64,000 bases of DNA, from contig JABYQN010000012.1 in the NCBI GenBank assembly GCA_022606135.1, positions 558,001 through 622,000 of the forward strand, read 5' to 3'. Source of the DNA: Fomes fomentarius. Lineage: Eukaryota > Basidiomycota > Agaricomycetes > Polyporales > Polyporaceae. The notes beneath the pieces were generated by a model. It made no database searches. It was not told the origin of the DNA and was given only the letters and a program-made list of their open reading frames with translations. The first letter of the stretch is position 1. The number at the start of each line of letters is the position of its first letter. Both the position numbers and the translations under genes were made by a program. Below, piece after piece: positions 1 to 11,715 of this stretch.

Positions 1-3000
1 TCCTCCAACGCCGCCTGCACATCGGGTGAGTCATCCAACGCAAGCAGGGAATCGGTGACTCTGGTCAAACCCCTCGCTACACCTGTCAGTGTCTCCAGCT
101 GATGGACGGCCATGGCGCGGGCCTCTTCGGGAAGCTGTCATCGTATCTCGGTCAATATACGATCCCATAGCGTGAGAGTAACACTACTCACTACACTTGC
201 GTTCTGCAACGATTCAAAGAGCTTGGTAACGACAGGGCTCACTATCGCCTGCGAGAGAGGTCAATCACGACTCGCTGATTTTAGAAGGTACGACAGAGCT
301 GCTGACCTCCACAGGTGGTATCCCTTCGGCCGGGGGTAGCGCCTGGATGACGCTCGCGATTGACTGGAGAACTTTCGCTTTCTCCGAATCCTAGGAATCA
401 CGATTAGCTGAACACCCAACATCTCAAAGCGGACAACACGGCGCACTGGAATCCCTGTCAAGCCCGCATGAAGCTCTCCAAACGCACTGATATGAGGTGC
501 GAGCGCGGTCCTATTCTGGTCGCACAAATCGCGCAGTGCGTTCGCAGCAGACAAGCACAATGACGGTTCCGTCAGTGCGGACGCCACGTATTGGATTGCG
601 CCCATGAGAGGTGATGGGGTTGGTGAGTCTGGGACTTGCGCCAGTTGAGTTGTGAACCATGATGCGTAGCTACCTATGAACCACAGCAGCGTTTGCGATT
701 AGAGGATTAAATTAGTGCAACAGAGATGGTAAAACGTGCCTATGAGATGGAGAACGGTCCTGCGCAAACGCTCCTCGCCTGCCTTTGGAAGTCGGCCCAG
801 AATATCTGGTCCGAAGATGTGTCGTAGATGGGGCGAGTCTTCAACTGGGACAGCCTCCTGCACGGCCATGGCACAGTGAAGCGTCGCTTCGATTTCCTAC
901 CAATAGTCAGGATAGGAGATTGAAGTCCCTGCTGCACGCGCACTCACTTCCCAACCGTCCTGCTCTTGTCGTGATCCTAGCCGTTGGAGCATATCGTTGA
1001 CGTAGAAGGCGAGCATGTCGTCTCGTAAGACATAATATCTACAGATGTCTGTGAGCTCAAGCCGTTACGATACGAGTGCAGAACACTCACGCGTTGATGA
1101 GAGTGTCGCCAACGTCTCGTCGATAACTAGATACGCCCAATGAGTGAACGAAGCTCATCCGCATGCAATTATGGACACTTACGCCACGAACTTATCGCGC
1201 TGATCTGCAGGGCCGCATCAGCGCTATGATGTATTGTGGCAATTGTGCATGACTCACCCCTCGCCCAACCATTCAGCACCGTCCTAGGCGGCCATACGAC
1301 CTTCCTCCTCAAGACGGCGACGAGCTCTGTATAAACCGCCTTCGCTACAGGCATCATACTGCGCTCTCTCTCGTCCTCCTGGTCGCCCGAGTCCCCATCC
1401 TCCGCGACATCAAACCCATAATCCGAGTTCCACAGCGCCTCCTGGAACAGGTACCAATAGCTCAACGTCATCTCGCTCTCCTCCTCGTCGACGCCGTAAT
1501 ATCCTGGCAGCGCGGTGTATGCGAGGAGTAGTCTCAAGAAGTTCTGCACGAGGTGCGAGACGGGCGGTAACGGAGATGGAAGCGGGAAGGGACATGGTGG
1601 AGGCTGCTTGACTTGAGACGGCGAGGCGATGTTCTTCGCAAAGTACATGGCGGAGTGATCCCCGAGCGCGACCAGAAGCTTGCAAAGTGAGTGGGAAATC
1701 TCACTCACAAATCCATCTAGATCGCATTCATGAGGCCATCTTCGGCATAGCAGAATATGGAGAACGAACCATTGACAGTGGCTTGAACGATCGCGCCGCC
1801 ATATCGATCTAGCCATAGAAGGAGGGGCTCCGTAACTGTCTTGGTGCCAGCGCCGTCGGAGAGAGCGGACTTCGTGAGTAGCTCTTGTAGTGTGTCGGAG
1901 GCTGGGATGAAGGTCTGCTCGTTGAATTCGGGCGTTGCTTGCTCGACGCCGGGGACCATCAGCGAGAGCAGAAGGGGAACCAAAGGCGTAAGCTCACTGT
2001 GCAGACGATATCAGCGATGCTCGTGCTCGTGGTCACTATTACAAACGTACTTGGCCGGAAGGATCGACATCCAAGCTTGCAAGCACTTCAACGCCGAGGA
2101 CAGTTCTTGGGGAGAACGTTGCAGCGCAGGTGATGTGATACATTCGCTGATGGCTTGTACGACGATTGGCACAGCGTCGGCAACGGTTGTCTTCATCTGT
2201 GCTCTAACGCGAGGATGTTGGTCAATGGGAGGCGTGGAGTCACTGTATGATTGAACCGAACTTATTGGGAGGTAGGAGATCTGCGCCTTCCATTTCTTCC
2301 GCAACAATCGCGAGGAAATCGAGCAGATGCTCACGGGGAACACCCAAACTTGAAAGCACGTTGATTGAAGCACGCAGCCAGTCTGGCCATCGAGAAGGAT
2401 TTCCAGGATGAAGTTTGATTGCAAGCGAAGTTATCTGTCGTAACCAAGACATCGTCTCCTGATACATGACACAGTAGACAAGACGTGACGCACTGCAACG
2501 AAGAGTTTACGGAGGATCACTTTGTTCTGCCCGGACGACACGGCACGACCGGTGAGGTCTAGTACCAAGTCCCTGAGATGGAGCGCAGAGTCTTCCGGAA
2601 AGGCGTCCCTACCAACAGGCGTTGAGAACATAGGCGATCAATGGGGTAGTCAAAGGGGAGACCGATCTGTGGATATACAACTCCCGCGAATCCGTGTTCA
2701 TATGCGCGACATGAAAGAAGCGTCTGCGAGCTCGAGAAGAGGATGGTTTGCAATGCACTTGGAACTAGAACTACCGATATTGAACATGATAACAGACTGA
2801 GCTCACCAATCTCGCGTAACTTTGACCTGTAGGGTGTGCGCGCCGAAAAATTGCACGTTGGGGTCCGCATGTCCGAGAAACGGCAAGACAAGACCCCACG
2901 CCTCTGGTCGACGTTGGATCTCAAACAGCTCCTGCTGTAGACGTCGCTGATCGTCGGGAGAGAGATGGTTTTGCGATGTATATGCTTGCTGTATGAGCTG

Positions 3001-3296
3001 CATCACAATTATCAGAATGCTGCAATCGCAAGAAGCGATGATGGGTAGTTGAGTGCTAAATTGGCATGTGCTTACTGCGCGACATTGAACCCTTAGTCGT
3101 GAAGTGAACCGCTAACATTTCCGCACCAAGCAATGATCATCGCAGGAGCAAGATTAAGCTACATCTGCAGAAGCGCGAGAGGTAGGGGGTTCTCTGTGCG
3201 TCCAGCGTGCATAGCCAAACACAACATATAGCATATACTCACTTGTGCGGCGCGCGATACGTCGTCTTCAGCAAGAGTCGGTAGAAAGGTAGCCAT
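1..3296 (-). CDS. Importin-beta family karyopherin (importin-13/Kap122-like), partial
   Basis: Nuclear transport receptor of the importin-beta superfamily, acting at the nuclear pore with RanGTP. The gene starts at 3296 (MATFLPTL..) and runs off the left edge, so the C-terminus is missing. Exon 1 is 3296-3243. A roughly 245-nt intron follows, then exon 2 from 2997 to 2807, which encodes the N-terminal HEAT region with the hallmark QFFGAHTLQVKVTRDW (compare the 'YFGA..L..K' signature at the end of importin-N domains). Further exons continue as helical repeats: about 2630-2480 (LRDLVLDLTGRAVSS..), 2460-2240, 2260-2050, 1980-1700, 1700-1240 and 605-120 (SLCLSAANALRDLCDQNR). Intron boundaries below 2 kb were not all resolved. 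The short Cys-free HEAT pattern and the N-terminus resemble importin-13/Kap122 more than Kap95 or exportin-1, but the subfamily is an inference. Confidence 0.8.
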
Positions 3297-3514
3297 CTGT
3301 ACAGTGTCCCACAAGAGTGTGAACTTGTCCAGCGAGCTCGAACAACAAAGAAAGACGAGGAGGAGAGGAGGAGAAAGAAACCGATGAGAGGGACTAGATC
3401 GTGGTCACGGTTAGTAGACGGACCTGTTTCGCGCGCGCGCGCCTTACCGAACCGAACAGGGCATTAGTCAGCTCTTAGGCACCGATTAGATTAGATAGAC
3501 CACATTGTATTCCC

Positions 3515-3764
3515 ATGGTTAGGGCTAACAGTAACTAGCCCTCAATATTATGCAATGTAGGCTGTCAGGAGCGTTGTGGCGCTGGTCTTCTTCGCCGCGC
3601 TTCCAATTGTACTGCAAGTTTGGACGCTGATCTACCCGCCGTTCTGGAGCGATCCAGGACGGACCCCATCGCCATCAGAGCCTCCAGCTCACTTTCGAGT
3701 GTACGTAGTGTGGCATAAACCACCTGAAGACGGATGTACAAGCTCATCGAGCTGCCAGTGGTGA
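3515..3764 (+). CDS. Unidentified exon with an N-terminal membrane anchor (gene incomplete or decayed)
   Basis: A GC-rich open segment from 3561 to 3760 starts right after a good acceptor (tgcaatgtag) and ends at a canonical donor (gtgagtatat at 3761). The ATG at 3515 could form a one-codon first exon joined over a 43-nt intron that contains a ctaac-type branch site. The translation begins with a strong hydrophobic segment (VVALVFFAALPIVLQVWTLI) followed by a Pro-rich stretch and FRVYVVWHKPPEDG. I could not join it cleanly to a following exon: every frame tried hits stops before 4.4 kb. It lies about 220 bp from the divergent karyopherin start, which suits a shared promoter. A general resemblance to the N-terminus of CLPTM1-like membrane proteins was noticed but is too weak to use as a name. 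Confidence 0.28.
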
Positions 3765-4538
3765 GTATATCAAGGTCTGGGGTTTAGCGTAGACTGTCTG
3801 CCTGACACAACGTATCACTCGTAGCTGCTGCTGCGGCACAACAGGCAATGAACTCTTGGCACGGACATGTAGTACGCGCTGAAGTGTTCTCGCGCTCTCG
3901 CGACCCTGGTGTGTTGTCTGGTGCGACAGTTCCGTACACGCTCGGAGGCTTGGAGCCCGGAGACGAGTCCTCTCTCTATTACGCACGCCGTGGGCGACTC
4001 GCGCTTCGATAAACACACGAGGACAATCAAATATTCACTGCTGAAATCGGTGTACGGAATGGTGCCTGATCATGGCCGAAGAGCTGGTGAGGTACATAGT
4101 CGCAACACTCACAACTCACTTCGTCACCAAGAATTTCGATACTATAGTCATAGATGGCTGAATATCTGCATGGACCCTCTCCACGTTGGTTTTAATGTTG
4201 AGCATGCATCGTTGAGCTCAAGTATGTCGAGCACGGTATGACGTGGTATCATACTACACCCAAAGGACTGCTGACGATTTCTGTATGTTCACAGTTCGAA
4301 GCGACAAAGGATCGTGACTTGACTCCTACGGTCTTCAATGACCCACCGCGGGTCACAAGCTCCCGCAGACGCTGATACGGACGCATATTCTAAACTCAAC
4401 AAGAATGTCAGTTGTTGGCGTGTACACATTCACCCGTACGCAATCGCCGTTCTCCACGGGGCCTCTCCAAATGACGCATATATGAAGCTCAAAGACCAAC
4501 TACCCCACACCGCCTCTCCATATTTAAAGTCCTCGGAC

Positions 4539-6612
4539 TCAGTATGTCATTGCGTTCTCCACGATCCAAGTCAGACACTCCTTCCCGTCCTCATCTACGA
4601 CGTCCCCCACGCCGGGCGCAAGGTCCAACAGGCGCCTCTGCGGGATCGTCCCCTCCACGAGCGCACGGACGTCTCTCTCCGAATACCCCACAGCTTTCAA
4701 ACCCCGCGGAACGTCCAGCCCGTCGAGGAACTGCGCGATGGCCTCGAACAGGTGCCCACCAATCGCGGTGTCTGGAATCCTTGAGATTGCCGGGTCGGTC
4801 GGGGTGACCCCGCGGAAGATGGCCAGTGCCTCGCGATGTCGCTCGGGCGAGGATGGGGCGGTGAATTGGAAGACAGCGGGCGCGGAGAGCGCGACGCTGT
4901 ATACGGAGTACAGATAAGCCCTTTAACTGTACCCGAGTATGACAGGTGGTTGACGTCATATCCTGCATACTTGTACTTGGGACCCTTCTTGTTCAGACCC
5001 GATATCTGTTCGGCGGTGTCAGCCTCCGTGTATCAATTAATAGTAGTATGCCAGGCCATGCGGGTACACACTGGATAGCTGATCGCATGACACAGGTGAC
5101 AGCCTGCATTTCCAAAACCGATGCCTGCGAATGAGGCGGCGAGTCTGACAGAACGCAATCTCACTAAAAATTTGTACCACAAGACATGGATAGAACAGGA
5201 CGTACATCATCTGTGAGAGGGAGTTGTAGTCTTCCGGGTCTTTTGCGATGCGTGGAAGGTGTTTCACCGTGGTGCGCAGTGCCCACATCGAGAAGACGTC
5301 CGACACCGGATTACTGCCCTGATAGGTCGGACGCAGGATGGGGTTCGTGGGACGAGGCACACGCTCGTTATACCTACGAAGATTAGACTACTGGAAGATA
5401 CCGGGCATCACCTACTCACGGAATGGCAGTGTAACTCTCGAGACTATGGAATAGAACATCGAGTCCGGCGCTGATGTGTAATTCTTCAGAGGCTACGTTA
5501 ACCATAATTCACGACAAGAGTGAACATATTTGACCTCGAGAGCAGGATCTGGTATTGAGCGTGTCAACGATGCCAAGGATAGGTTTTAAGGCGCGGCTAG
5601 AAATCCCAGTCTTGAATGCCATCGACGTGATATCAACAACAGCAGTGCCAGTGGTCTCTGACCCAGTTCCAGCAGTGGTCGGCACTGATTCAAAGGGTCA
5701 GTCAGTCTCAGTAGGCTATGCAATACCAGTCACTGACCAGCAATGAGTGGCCGCAGTGTCTCTTTCACGGGCAGACCTTTACCTACGGGCGCGTTGATAA
5801 AGTCGAATAGGTCCGCATTTTTGTACACCGTGAACCTATGGTCTGGTAAGTTCCAGAAACGAGAGCGTTGATATGTTGAACTTACAGGTTGGCAGCCTTC
5901 GCAGTGTCCATCACGCTCCCGCCTCCAATCCTACACCACACAATGTAACAATGATAATGGCATGAATAGTGCCGTATTGCTCACGCGAGAAAATGGCTAC
6001 AGTCATGGTATCTCGCCCACGCAATCGCGTCCCGCCAGCTGTCTTCAGTAGGCTCTGCTACGACACGGTCATATATCTCGAAAGGTAGGTCAGGCTGTGC
6101 CTCCAAAGAAGCGATGGCCTAGAAGCAGCCATGAAATTACGTCTCTGTAACGCCGCATGGCAGCAGGCAGGTATGACGGACCATCTTCGCAGGAGGAAGC
6201 TTCGCGACATTTGGATCTGTGAACACGGCGACCTAAATACCGCGTGAGAGTTGTATACACCTGAGATCCTACGCGAATGGATCACAGACCTTGCGAGCGT
6301 TCATGTTCTTGAAGTCCATCCCGACTTCGCGAGTTACGCCTTCACCGAAACGCAGGTTCGCGGCGGCGACCTGGTAACCCATGCTCAATCGCCCCAAGAA
6401 TCGTGGGAGCCATGGTGAATACTCACTTCAAAAGCATACTCCTTCTCAAAGGGCCGGGAATCTACAGGCGAAGCAAGCTTCCGCATCTGCTGTAGGGCAT
6501 GGATCGGATTGTGTATCCCACCAGACCGACAGCCGTGGCACGGACACGCTGTGTGTTGGGCAGCGCGCAAGAGGCTTCGGATAGCGTTCCTGGAGGCAGA
6601 AGTGAACGGCAT
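4539..6612 (-). CDS. Hydroxyacid-oxoacid transhydrogenase, Fe-dependent alcohol dehydrogenase family (mitochondrial)
   Basis: Iron-containing group III alcohol dehydrogenase of the ADHFE1/HOT type. The family couples oxidation of 4-hydroxybutyrate-like hydroxyacids to reduction of 2-oxoglutarate in mitochondria. The start at 6612 gives an Arg/Ser-rich, acid-poor N-terminus of about 50 residues that fits a mitochondrial presequence, then SRPFEKEYAFE. Exon 1 is 6612-6427 and exon 2 is 6370-6290 (LRFGEGVTREVGMDFKNMNA). Later exons carry the cofactor loop IGGGSVMDTAKAANL (about 5965-5920), RPTYQGSNPVSDVFSMWALR (about 5330-5270), the metal-binding stretch GFGNAGCHLCHAISYPV (about 5125-5075) and the C-terminal FEAIAQFLDGLDVP (about 4740-4700). 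The stop is at 4539 after ..VENAMTY. All motifs are in place over at least eight short exons, so it looks functional. Confidence 0.85.
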
Positions 6613-8665
6613 AGTTAGAGGCTAGTACGCGCGACGTGGGCGACGAGGCAGAGATGTATAAGCTCAAGGTTCAGTGCCACGGGTTTGAGATAGTGAAAAG
6701 CGTGGGTGTCATCGGGCGTACGCATAGACCTTGCCACCTCGCCGAGCTTGCACAGAATATACACTTTCCTCCAGAATTAGTCACAGTAGATTCAGTATAT
6801 AATGCTGCAGTGGTGCACTACTCTTCATCCGAAATGAGCTTATAGAAGAAATGTCTCCGTCGTCTTTTCTAGCTCAAGAGAGTTGCTGCGACTAGCGCTT
6901 TGTAAGTGCGCTCCTCCATTCTCTGTAAGCATGCCTCTCAATCCTCGCCCGTCGACCCATTACCTTACCCAGTTCCTCATTTAGTACAGATAGTAGACAT
7001 TCACTATGCTAGAAGAGCCAAGACATGTGAAAAAAGCACGCAGTTCCCAAGCTCATACACGTCAAGAGTCATTCACGGGCTCTACCTCAAGAGTCACTAT
7101 TCATACTCCACTTTGTCTGATGATGGCTGTGCCATCTAAATTCGATACATTCCCCCCTCCGTGCTTCTCATAGTTGATCCTCAGGGAGCCATAATGCTTA
7201 GTGAGCCTTTCGTGAAATTTATAGGTTTTTATATAGCCTCCACATACTCTGAGTCACAAGACAGCTGCACCCAGGGTGCCCAGGCTTCAACGCAGTAGAA
7301 AAACAGCCAAGCTGGACTGGAGCTATCAAAACATCAAGGGAGACCAGGGACCGGCGTTCAGTATAGCATCTACCATATCAGGCAAGTCGGGTGGCGACAT
7401 GACGTCATTACGTGCGACAAACATACGTTCCGATAGGAACGCTCAGCCGCCTCGCCTTCATGCCAGTCAAGTTAGACCGCCAATACGGGTAGGCACGCAG
7501 GTACTGCATAGCGCAGTTGTACGGGACCAGAGTGTCTGGGAATCACTCCTGGCGATATTTTGGCAGTCATACCACTGGCAAGCCGTCCGCCCTTGAATCA
7601 ATGGCGATGAGGCAAGGATGCGGTCCGAGTGCACCGTGAAAGATGATGTACAGGGTTCCTACCATGGGAGTAAAACATAGTTACAGTGAGACGGAACGCT
7701 TGCGGTACGTCACGGTATGTAACAACTCTGACACACAATGTAGGTCTGCGTGGCACTTGAGCCAGTTGGTGTTACACTACTCAAGGACTCCCGTATATAT
7801 ACGAAAAATTAACAGTCTGAGACGTTAGAAGGCTGCCAACGACGGACGCACAGACACTGCACATTGATCATTCGGACTGCCTCTGACTGTGGCATGCATG
7901 CGCACATGCACCTACGTGCCTATTACAAGTTGCTTAAACCAGTGTTAGGAGGTAGGTCGTCCCATGGCCAACATCGCTCAAGTCGTATGATGAAAAGTCA
8001 TATTGTACCTTGGATCTTCCTTTCCCTTTTTTCTTTCGAATTCAACTTTCAAGCATGTGCCCCTTCTACCGAAGGACTCGTCGCATCCAAGGCACACTCC
8101 ATCGGAGTGACCGCACATGACCTAGAGCAATAGCATTCCCGCGCTTGAGCCACAGCACCCCAACATGTAACCGTACATCGTAAAAACGGAAACGGCCAGC
8201 TGAGATACCACAGCCGACGCGACCTCAACGTCAACGTTAACAGAGACTAGGAACGATGACGATTGCAACACTATACATATATCACATATATCACAACAGC
8301 ACGTACGTACTACGACAAGCACAGCAGATGGCAACCATACATATAACATCGCGACCGCGCCCTGGCGAAGCAAAAGCAAAGCAACACAGCAGGCGCGGTC
8401 GTATAATATAACTAACTAACTAACTTCCTCGGGCGGGCCATAGCCACCTCTATCCACCGACGAGAGAGACAGCGACGGAAGATGCCATACACAAAGCATG
8501 TCCTCCGAGTCCCAAGCTCTCCCATCCACACACGACCTTCCAAGCAGCATGTCCACATGCCATCATATCTATCCATCCTTCCCTCCCCCCTGCAAAGTCC
8601 AGATTCCACGCCTGCAGACCCTCAACACACCTACGCCGAGTCCTCCGTGATGATATTCCCGATAC
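6613..8665. other. Intergenic, no gene recognised
   Basis: Between the transhydrogenase start and the velvet-gene stop I see only short, low-quality open frames and no family resemblance. The right end (about 8405-8430) has a ctaactaactaac run in the presumed 3' UTR of the velvet gene. Confidence 0.5.
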
Positions 8666-11600
8666 TCAACGGATTCTTCTTCCCGCCCTGTCCATTGCCC
8701 ATCCTCTCCCCCCGCCCTGCTGCGCGCCATGGCCTGCACTCGAGCCCGGCGGACTCGAGCCCCCGCCCACCCTCAGCGGCGCGAGCTGTATCCGCGTCAG
8801 CCCCTGCCCGCTCGACGTCCCCGGTGGAGGCGCAGGCGGGGCCGCACTCGCATACCCACTATACTCCGTCGCATACGGCGCAGGTGCGGGCGGGGGCGCA
8901 TTGTACCCGCCGCCGCTCCACGAGCCCCCCTCGCTTCCTGGGCTCTGCGCGCCGCCAGGCGGCGGCGGTGGGGGGTACGAGCTGTACCCTTGCGACGTGT
9001 GATGGTGCGGGGGCGTGCTCAGCTGGTAGTGCGAGTGCCCGGAATGCGCGGGCGGCCCTGAGGGATGTCCGGCGTGCGTGCGCGAGCCCTGCGATTGTGA
9101 AGGCTGAGGCGGAGGAGGCTGCGACGACCCTCCGCCGTACGGGTACTGCTGTGGAGCCATCGGCGGCCCTGTTGCGTAACCCCGCGCGTACCCGCTCACG
9201 TTCGCACCGGCGCCCGCACCCGGGCTGTATTCGCTTCCATACGCAGGCTGCGCGGCGCCAGTGGGCGGCGACGGCGGCTGGGGAGCATATTGAGGATGGT
9301 GGGAGGGGTGCACGCCATGGTGTCCGTGATTGTGCGGTGGCGGAGGGGCTGCCACGGGAGGAGGCGGCGGCGGCGCAGAAGTATGATGTTGTTGATGGTG
9401 ATGGTGCTCGTAATATCCTCCATACGTGCTCGGCTGCTGCTGTTGAGACGGCGGAGGCGCATATCCGCCATAGTCGTATCTTGGGGCAGGTGCCGGAGCT
9501 GGTACAGGCGGCGGCGGTTGGTGCGGGTGATGCTGAGGAGGAGGCGGGGGAGCGTAGTAGTGAGATTGTTGAGCATGGTGCGCATACGGGTCGTGCTGCG
9601 GTGGAGGAGCAGGAGGAGGCCAAGACTGCGTTGGGGCTGACGCACTTGGTGCAGGAGCAGCCCCTGGCGGGCTATACGAAGGATACGGCGGGGGAGGGTG
9701 GTGAGGATGGTGCGGTGCGGGGGGAGGCACAGAGTAGTGGTGAGGAGGTGCGTAGTGATGTGACGGAGGCGCGTGAGGGTCGTAGTGGTATGGAGGTGCA
9801 GGCGCGGGAGCAGAGTAGCGATGGTCGTAGGGTGCAGGCGCAGGAGGAGGTGCCGCGGAGGCGTAATGTGAATGCTCTACCGCAGAGGGAGCCTGAGGGG
9901 GCGCGGACGGGGGTTGCGGAGGCGCTGAGGTGTGCTGGGGACCAAGCGCCGGGTCCATAGCCCAACTGACGTTGGGATTCGAAGAGCTGGGCTCCTCAAC
10001 CATGGGCTCGTCTCCGCGAGACCGCTTTACCCCGCGTCCGTCAGAACTGTCTCGTCTGCTGATGCTTCCGCCGCCACCCACACTTCCCCCAGACAATCTC
10101 CTTTCTCTCTCCCTATCTCGATCGCGCTCGCGGTCTCTATCGCGGTCTCTGTCACGCTCGCGCTGTGGTTCCCTCTCGCGATCGTCGTCGTCGTCGTCAT
10201 CAAGTGGAACAGGGACAGGTCCGAAGGTGCCGTGGGGAATAGGAACTGGGCCCATAGGAATTGGGATTGGTGTGTCCATAGTAGCGACGGGACGCTTTCG
10301 GACACGAATGTCCTTCCGGATACGTATTTTGATGCCTTGATCGGCCAGAGAGCATGACAGCGGAGTTGACTCTGCACGGCCACGTAAATCCATGTGGAAG
10401 AAGCGCAGAATGACGCATACGAACCTTCCATTCCCGGGAATTTCTTCGCCGTGTACACGTAGAACGGTGCAGAAAATATCGATTTGCAGTGGTAGACTTG
10501 GTTACTGCTATACTCGTCAACCGGGGCCGGGGCCAAAGAACCAAATGAGAATGAACTCACCCAACGACCTCATACAGACTCAGCTTTAGTCGATAAGATC
10601 CTTCCGTCCTGACGCTCAGGTCAGGGAAAACGAAGAATCCAGCATCCGTATTCTGGTTCTCGCTGTCTTTGAGATGATAGAGGGAAGACACCACGGAGCC
10701 CGTAGTGCAACGTGTTTTGCCGTCCTAAAATGTTTACTGTTAGCAATGCTCGGTCATCGACACATGGCGGCCGATGCCATGCCAACATCATATTGCGGAG
10801 AGGGGGTATGCAGGCCGGGAATACGGCGCAACAAACCACCGAGAACGAACGCAAGAATGCATCCCGCCCAGCCGGTGGCCTTTGGCGCACTCGTAGAAGA
10901 TGAGTCATAGAGATCCGAATAGCTCGAGGGATCTTGGCCAGGAGATAGAGTACTCGTGTCGGAGGTTGTTCGCAAGGCTCGACGCTAATCAGTACGTCAA
11001 TCCCGGAGGCGATCCCGCAAGTCCGTGAGCGAAGCTCGACGGATGGGGGAGCTGTGTGAAACGAACTGGGACATCTCCCAGAGGAACGCGTCGCGTTGAG
11101 TCGCGCTCGTAACTTCACGGAAGAAGCGTGTAGAACCGTAGGCATGACCCGCAATTGAATTCGGATAGCGACGGCAGGGGCGTGTGGATGGGAGTTGTAA
11201 GCTCACCTTCAGCCAGTGCAACTCGATATCCTCGTCCGGTTTAGCCAAGCTCGCGAACATGAAGTAGTATGGGTTTTGGAGGAAACTTTGAGCAGAGGGT
11301 GGAGCGTTTGAGTCTGAAATTGACCCGCGTCAGCGTCAGTACCCAAAGGGATTTCGATATCGTCGCGGGACGCGAAAAGGAAGGCGAATGGATGGGAAGG
11401 CGAGGGTACGCACACCAAAACGGTGTGTGATGAGGCGTGCAAGAACGGCGCATATACTCACCTGGGGAGCTCGCACGCGATGAGCTGGACTGTGGACGAC
11501 GCGTTGAGGGGTCAACGACGCGCAATTGGACGATAGGAGGAGGGTCAATCGGTCGGCGATCAGCTGGAATGTCGAGAAGAGGATGCTTGTGAGCGGGGAA

Positions 11601-11715
11601 TGCTATAGGAGGACTGTAGCAATGGACCTTTACCGCCTACGCCGCACATACGTGCCTGTTTGGGCTCTTGTCGCATGGTGAGCTCGTACTCTCTGGGATC
11701 GTGTGGGCGAGCCAT
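8666..11715 (-). CDS. Velvet-domain regulator (VosA/VelB-like) with a ~540-residue low-complexity tail
   Basis: Fungal NF-kB-like velvet transcription regulator; the family links light and development to secondary metabolism. A consistent six-exon model is 11715-11634, 11563-11462, 11313-11207, 10724-10561, 10504-10425 and 10371-8666, which gives 746 residues in frame. Exons 1-5 and the start of exon 6 spell a full velvet domain: [96 protein letters not shown] and [18 protein letters not shown]. The direct joining of '..HWLK' to 'DGKTR..' is more VosA-like than VelB-like, but the subfamily is not certain. The tail carries an Asp run, then alternating RD/RE repeats, then Pro/His/Tyr/Gly-rich sequence; it is predicted to be disordered. 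Intron 3 (11206-10725, 482 nt) is unusually long. Confidence 0.88.

Noticed and set aside
8482..9960. 492-codon open frame on the + strand
   Set aside because: It lies antisense to the low-complexity tail of the velvet gene. Its Ala/Arg/Glu-rich translation is a by-product of the repetitive, GC-rich codons on the other strand.
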